DNA of 64,000 bases, from positions 30,106 through 94,105 of the forward strand of contig JAEZJK010000083.1 in the NCBI GenBank assembly GCA_023415835.1, given 5' to 3'. Positions 59,707 to 64,000 of this stretch are shown piece by piece. A program made the position numbers and the translations under genes. The DNA comes from Bacillota bacterium. Its GTDB lineage: Bacteria; Bacillota; UBA4882; UBA8346. The notes under the pieces are model-generated. The model saw only the letters and a program-made list of their open reading frames with translations. It ran no database searches and had not been told where the DNA came from. The first letter of the stretch is position 1. Every line of letters starts with the position of its first letter.

Positions 59707-61399
59707 TACTATTTATAGAAACGTTGAGATCAAGGTCAAAGCGACATATACACCTAGTGAAATTGCATTATATAAACACAATCCTTTTATTGAGGCGCTT
59801 CCACCAGTTATGACTCCGGAGAGGGTCTCCAAACTGTTGACTCGTAGACCAGCCTATGACAAATCTGAACGAGAAAAACCCTATTATGATAGATTTGAGA
59901 TGGTCCAATCGATTTCGCATTTTTTTGAGCCATTTCCGAGGCATCTGGAGCTTGAAGCGACTTTTTCCCGAATGATCCGAAACGGTTACATGCCCCGTAA
60001 TCCGATCTCCTCAGAGTGGATAAAACAGTTGCGATCCGGATTTCCGAATATCGATTGGGGGTCCGGAATTCCCGGTTATTTACCCGGAATCCGCTCAAAT
60101 GCTGTTGGTTTTTCAATTATTGGTAATAGCGGAGTCGGAAAATCGACTTCTGTAGAGAGCGTTTTATCACTTTTCCCCCAGGTTATCGTTCATTCGCATT
60201 ACAATGGGCATATTTTCAATCAGACCCAACTGGTATGGCTGAAGCTGGATTGCCCGCACGATGGTTCACTGAAAGGACTCTGTCTTAACTTCTTTCAAGA
60301 CATTGATCATCTAATGAAAACCCGTTATTACAAAAGTAATATCAACCGGAGAACTATAAACGAACTGCTGCCGGACATGGCTAATCTCGCTGCCAATGTG
60401 GGTTTGGGGGCGTTGGTGATTGATGAAATCCAACGACTGAAGGATGTAAAAAAGAATGAAATTCCCATGCAAATGCTCAATTTTTTCGTCCGTCTCTCTG
60501 ACAATATCGGGGTTCCCGTTGTATTGATAGGTAATTTTAAAGCATTGCCCCTGTTAACCAGGGAACTATCAATTGCGCGCCGTAACGAAGGTCAGGGAGG
60601 GCTGTTATGGTGGAATGAAGATAATGATGAGGATTGGGATCGCTTCATCGAAACTTTATGGAAGTATCAGTGGACCAATGTCGAGTCGCCCTTAACTCCG
60701 GAATTGAAAAATATAATATATGAAAAATCGGTTGGTATCGTCGACTTAGCCATTAAGCTATATCAACTGGCACAATGGGAAGTCATCAACAGCGATGATG
60801 AGCGAATTACGCCGAAAACAATTGATTTTGTAGCCCGGGAACGTTTAAAATTGTCCCATTCGATTCTTGAGGCAATAAGGAATAGGGATATTGAAAGATT
60901 GAAAAAAATCCCTGATCTCGATATTTCTGAAGAGCAATTGAATAAATTCTTTCTCCAGACGAAGGGAAAAGCTACACTTACCGGGACTTTAAAGACTGTT
61001 CGAAATCAACAGAAAAATTTAGATTATGCTGACGAAACTGATGATGAAAATCCGACTTATCGGATTGCGAAATGGCTCTTGGATGGCGGATTTGAAGTAG
61101 CGATCGCTAGAGATGCGGCTGTCGAAGCCATTAAACGTTGCGGTCCAAAGCAGGAGTTTCGAGAAGTAATGGAGTCGGCCTACGAAATTGCCAAGATGCT
61201 TTACTCCCTTAAAGCACCGGCACCGCAATTGCAATCGAAAATTCCAATGCAATCTAAACCTGAGATGAAAAAGAAGGCAATTATTTCTCCTGATGATTTG
61301 AGAAGTATTGTCAGCCAGGGTAAAGTGAAGGGATTGTCGGGATATGAGTCATTAAAAGAAGCAGGTTTTATTAAGCCAATAAAGGAGTTCTTTAACTGA
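59699..61399 (+). CDS. tnsC: Tn7-like AAA+ regulator TnsC
   Basis: 566 residues (Tn7 TnsC is 555). Walker A GNSGVGKST (residues 142-150) and Walker B ALVIDE (D242-E243). The C-terminal tail from about residue 520 (SPDDLRSIVSQG, YESLKEAGFI) fits the TnsA/TnsB interaction region. TnsC polymerises on DNA and links the target selector to the transposase. tnsD starts 5 bp after its stop. Confidence 0.95.
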   Translation: MSDTIYRNVEIKVKATYTPSEIALYKHNPFIEALPPVMTPERVSKLLTRRPAYDKSEREKPYYDRFEMVQSISHFFEPFPRHLELEATFSRMIRNGYMPRNPISSEWIKQLRSGFPNIDWGSGIPGYLPGIRSNAVGFSIIGNSGVGKSTSVESVLSLFPQVIVHSHYNGHIFNQTQLVWLKLDCPHDGSLKGLCLNFFQDIDHLMKTRYYKSNINRRTINELLPDMANLAANVGLGALVIDEIQRLKDVKKNEIPMQMLNFFVRLSDNIGVPVVLIGNFKALPLLTRELSIARRNEGQGGLLWWNEDNDEDWDRFIETLWKYQWTNVESPLTPELKNIIYEKSVGIVDLAIKLYQLAQWEVINSDDERITPKTIDFVARERLKLSHSILEAIRNRDIERLKKIPDLDISEEQLNKFFLQTKGKATLTGTLKTVRNQQKNLDYADETDDENPTYRIAKWLLDGGFEVAIARDAAVEAIKRCGPKQEFREVMESAYEIAKMLYSLKAPAPQLQSKIPMQSKPEMKKKAIISPDDLRSIVSQGKVKGLSGYESLKEAGFIKPIKEFFN

Positions 61400-61404
61400 C
61401 ACTG

Positions 61405-62964
61405 TTGTTTTTACCGGAACCATATCCGGATGAATTGCTATATAGTGTTTTGGCCAGATATCATTTTCGAAGCCGTAATAATAGTTACAAAGAAACAATG
61501 ATAAATTTGTTTGGTAAGACGACAGTATGTGCTGTAATGGATTTTCCGGGACATTTGGAAGCATTATGTATGAGATTACCTAAAAGTTTAGCTATTACTC
61601 CGGAATATTTAATTCAACACCATACCCTTTTTCCTTTGTTTAAACCGTTTCTTTCTAGGGAACAGGCAGATCGAATTGTTGAAATGATGAAAAGCGATAA
61701 CGGGAGCGGAATTCATACATCTCTGGGGGTTATGGCCAGTAGCCTTCCTACTCCAAGGCATTTACGTTATTGTCCATATTGTATTCGTGATGATGAAATA
61801 GAGTATGGAGAAGCTTACTGGCATCGAAGTCATCAAATCTTTGGAGTTTTTATTTGCCATCGGCATCGTCAATGGCTTATAAATAGCCAAACGAAGGTAA
61901 TATCTAAGCAAAACAAGCATGTGTTTGAATTGATACATGAAAATACAAACAGAAATTCGTTAGAACCTCCGGATGCCGGTGAATGGTCTTCATTCTATCT
62001 GATGATCGCTGAAGCAGTATATTGGATATTAAACAATCGAGTGCCAATTATGATACCAGAAGAGATTAGACAAGTATATATTGGGTATCTCCAGGAAAAA
62101 GATCTTGCCACCAGTAGTGGAAGGTTACACCAACAGGATTTGCAGGATGAATTTACTTTTCATTACGGACCTAATTTTCTTGAAAAACTTTGCTGCTCAG
62201 TTAATTTTAGCCGGGATAGTTGGATATTTAAGGTTTTGCGAAAACCCCGGACCGCTATCCATCCCCTGCGCCATTTGTTGTTAATGGGTTTTCTCAGTTT
62301 AACACCAGAATCATTTTTCAGGAACAGCCGGTCATCTATTAATAATGTGAATAATCGCATATTACAATATCAAGCTGGTCAACGGAAATCAAAATCTATT
62401 GTTACTCCCGAGCAAATTATTAATTACCGGGATCGGTGGATTAATAACTTGCAGAGTAATTCAGGTTTAGGAAGAAAAATGTTAAGATTTAGAGCCTATG
62501 CAGAATATACCTGGTTGTATCGACATGATCGGAAGTGGTTACTTGCTAATCAGCCCGCTATTCAACCTAGAGTTAATAACATAATTCAACGAGTAAACTG
62601 GGAAAAGAGGGATAGTGAATTAGCTGAAAAGGTAAAATCCACTGCAATAAGCCTATTATTCAAAACGGATTGTTTGGTCCGATTAACCTATAGTTCTATT
62701 GGTAAGGAAGTCGGCGAATTGATGCTTATTCAAAAGCATATTGTAAAATTGCCTAAAACAAAAGAAATGTTGAATTTATTGGTTGAAACTGAGGAGCAAT
62801 TTCGGTGTAGACGGGTACGGCATTCAATTCGTAAATTGGGTCAATCTGGGAAGCAGATCACCCGGTGGCGGGTCATCCGTGAATCACGCCTTCGACCAGA
62901 TATTTCAGAAAAAGTGTCTTTAGAAATTGAAAAGGCAATTAATTTAGGGATGGAATTAAATTGA
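61405..62964 (+). CDS. tnsD: Tn7-like target selector TnsD (TniQ family)
   Basis: 519 residues from TTG (AAAGGAG upstream, no ATG fits), similar in length to Tn7 TnsD (508). N-terminal TniQ domain (LPEPYPDELLYSVLARYHFRSRN) and a C-C-C-H zinc finger: C123, C126, C151, H154. The long C-terminal half is that of site-specific TnsD rather than the short TniQ of CRISPR-associated elements. Position at attTn7 says it targets the glmS end. Its TGA overlaps the next start (TTGA). Confidence 0.93.
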   Translation: MFLPEPYPDELLYSVLARYHFRSRNNSYKETMINLFGKTTVCAVMDFPGHLEALCMRLPKSLAITPEYLIQHHTLFPLFKPFLSREQADRIVEMMKSDNGSGIHTSLGVMASSLPTPRHLRYCPYCIRDDEIEYGEAYWHRSHQIFGVFICHRHRQWLINSQTKVISKQNKHVFELIHENTNRNSLEPPDAGEWSSFYLMIAEAVYWILNNRVPIMIPEEIRQVYIGYLQEKDLATSSGRLHQQDLQDEFTFHYGPNFLEKLCCSVNFSRDSWIFKVLRKPRTAIHPLRHLLLMGFLSLTPESFFRNSRSSINNVNNRILQYQAGQRKSKSIVTPEQIINYRDRWINNLQSNSGLGRKMLRFRAYAEYTWLYRHDRKWLLANQPAIQPRVNNIIQRVNWEKRDSELAEKVKSTAISLLFKTDCLVRLTYSSIGKEVGELMLIQKHIVKLPKTKEMLNLLVETEEQFRCRRVRHSIRKLGQSGKQITRWRVIRESRLRPDISEKVSLEIEKAINLGMELN

Positions 62965-63911
62965 GCCGACGTAAAAAAATAATAACTCCTATTACAGGCT
63001 ATTTTGATCATTGGCCGTTTCCTCCGGGAGAATCGGAAATCGTTCATTGGTATCGTTCACCTCAAATGACCGGCGATGATAAACAATGGATGATGGAAAT
63101 CATCTTTAAACGACCCGATGGATCTTTTCAGGAACTTAGTTTACCCTGGGGAACGTTTCCCAAGATTCGTTTGGGGATGGAATTTATCGACGGACTGGGG
63201 ACAGGTGTCAATAAAGTCGGAGAAGATTATCAATTTGAATTATCTGCTCGGGCGACTTTTCGAATTGAAAAAGCGATCACTATTAGTCCGAAAATATATA
63301 CTTTAAAAACTCGAGAAAATCTCAGTGAATATTGTGTGGTAATTTTTGATAAGAATCAAACCTTAGTAATTCCGTGTCTAGAAATAATCCGGTTTTTCTT
63401 TGCTATCAATAAAATAATAGCTTTTAGGGTTCTGCAACCCTTTAATTTTGGGGATCTTGTCTCAGGTTCAATTGATGGAAAAAGTGTGTTTCTGAACTAT
63501 ACTACGAAAATGCCTCGCTATATTATAAATAGATTTCTGGCTAAATTTGTAGCAAAAATCTTATTTAATCCAGCCTGGACAGAGGCATGGAAATCGGTAT
63601 ACATAGGACGAGAAGAACAAATACTTGAAGGAAGCTATACCAGTAATGATAGAATCTCCCTAAGGGCAAGCCCACCCATATATAGTAACAGTGTATGGGA
63701 AGTCCGGGGGTTAAATGAAGGAAAAAGGATAATAGTCATGGAGATTATCAGATGCATCGATAAAAATCCTAGTCCTTTTAACCAGGTGGGGTATGATAAA
63801 CATTTCAAAATTTATTCTCAGGAGCATGTCAAGTATTATCCCAAGAGAGATAAATCAATGATTGATCATGAGACTGACCTATCCCCGATTTGCCGTACAC
63901 AGGAGAGTTAG
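62961..63911 (+). pseudogene. tnsE: TnsE-like transposition protein, truncated by an IS3-family insertion
   Basis: 316 codons from TTG. Residues 1-304 resemble the N-terminal half of Tn7 TnsE (538 aa): KQWMMEIIFKRP-like beta region, ARATFRIEKAITIS, then IPCLEIIRFFFAINKIIAF beside TnsE's IPQLELARSLFLINSYF, and GKRIIVMEIIRCI at the end of the domain. From codon 305 the reading frame is in the IS left end (TDLSPICRTQES) and stops at 63911. The C-terminal DNA-binding domain of TnsE would be missing. Homology is by eye and should be tested. Confidence 0.65.
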
Positions 63912-64000
63912 GGTAAAATAAACCTGTGGGAGGTAAAAAAATGGAGAGCAAAGGTAAGCGTTACAATCAAGAATTTAAAACTGATATTTTAAGACTGATC
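63875..64000 (+). mobile_element. IS3-family insertion sequence, left end (partial)
   Basis: TGACCTATCCCCGATTTGCC at 63875 looks like the left terminal repeat of IS3-family elements (5'-TGACC...). An orfA start follows at 63941. It interrupts the tnsE-like gene. The rest lies beyond the window. Confidence 0.7.
63941..64000 (+). CDS. IS3-family transposase OrfA, N-terminus (cut by window end)
   Basis: Reads MESKGKRYNQEFKTDILRLI, the KRYxxEFKxxxLRLI start of the IS3 OrfA helix-turn-helix. GGGAGG lies 8 nt before the ATG. Only 20 codons are in the window. Confidence 0.8.
   Translation, partial: MESKGKRYNQEFKTDILRLI

Noticed and set aside
56672..63911. CRISPR-associated transposon (CAST)
   Set aside because: TnsD is full length (519 aa), the element sits at attTn7, and no cas genes or array are seen in the window. 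Cargo beyond 64000 is unseen.

Overview
The window is a 64 kb piece of a low-GC bacterial chromosome that spans its replication origin. The origin block has the classic Bacillota order. On the left arm dnaA, dnaN, recF, a DUF721 gene, remB and gyrB read leftward. On the right arm rpmH, rnpA, yidD, yidC, jag, mnmE, mnmG, rsmG, parA and parB read rightward. A long SRP RNA with an Alu domain, a SleB-type cortex hydrolase, a DUF2512 protein, a glmS ribozyme and guanine and glycine riboswitches all point to an endospore-forming Bacillota lineage. A predicted outer-membrane beta-barrel at 45025-45918 has a signal peptide and a C-terminal Phe, which suggests a diderm member of that phylum. The exact lineage is inference only.

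Layout, left to right. 1-7.2 kb: ispE, GntR and NTP-transferase genes, SRP RNA, a secreted beta-propeller protein, a minimal SufBC system, two tRNA-Ser genes and tadA, all leftward. 7.5-8.6 kb: a membrane diguanylate cyclase. 8.6-26 kb: the origin block, with DnaA boxes on both sides of dnaA plus a further cluster between recF and dnaN, two parS sites and a tandem pair of mnmG paralogues. 26-32.6 kb: larB-larC, an M23 peptidase-bactofilin pair, a phosphoribosyltransferase, small conserved genes and a lytic transglycosylase. 33-37.2 kb: a glycine-cleavage operon (gcvT-gcvPA-gcvPB, no gcvH) behind a single-aptamer glycine riboswitch and terminator. 37.4-44.3 kb: small membrane proteins, SleB, ilvD, ilvB and ilvN. 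45-47.4 kb: the porin-like gene, a GxxExxY gene bedded in degenerate repeats, and hpt. 47.6-49.3 kb: a purine riboswitch and NCS2 permease. 49.8-56.3 kb: an amino-sugar/c-di-AMP cluster (cdaA, a flavoprotein, glmM, glmS) with a glmS ribozyme set unusually far upstream of glmS.

56.3-64 kb: a Tn7-like transposon sits exactly where Tn7 elements insert. Its presumptive right end starts 25 bp after the glmS stop codon, carries three 18-bp direct repeats resembling TnsB sites, and leads into tnsA-tnsB-tnsC-tnsD and a fifth, tnsE-like gene in one overlapping operon. The tnsE-like gene is cut at about codon 305 by the left end of an IS3-family element that runs off the window. The other end and any cargo are outside the window.

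Intergenic DNA is unusually rich in unexplained structure: a two-copy MITE-like hairpin, a three-copy dispersed repeat with a palindromic core, a tandem 45-bp array upstream of hpt, a cluster of ATCAGTG-type repeats around the GxxExxY gene, and a nested-helix RNA candidate between the glmS ribozyme and glmS. Calls come from reading motifs, ORFs and intergenic structure by eye; no database search was run.
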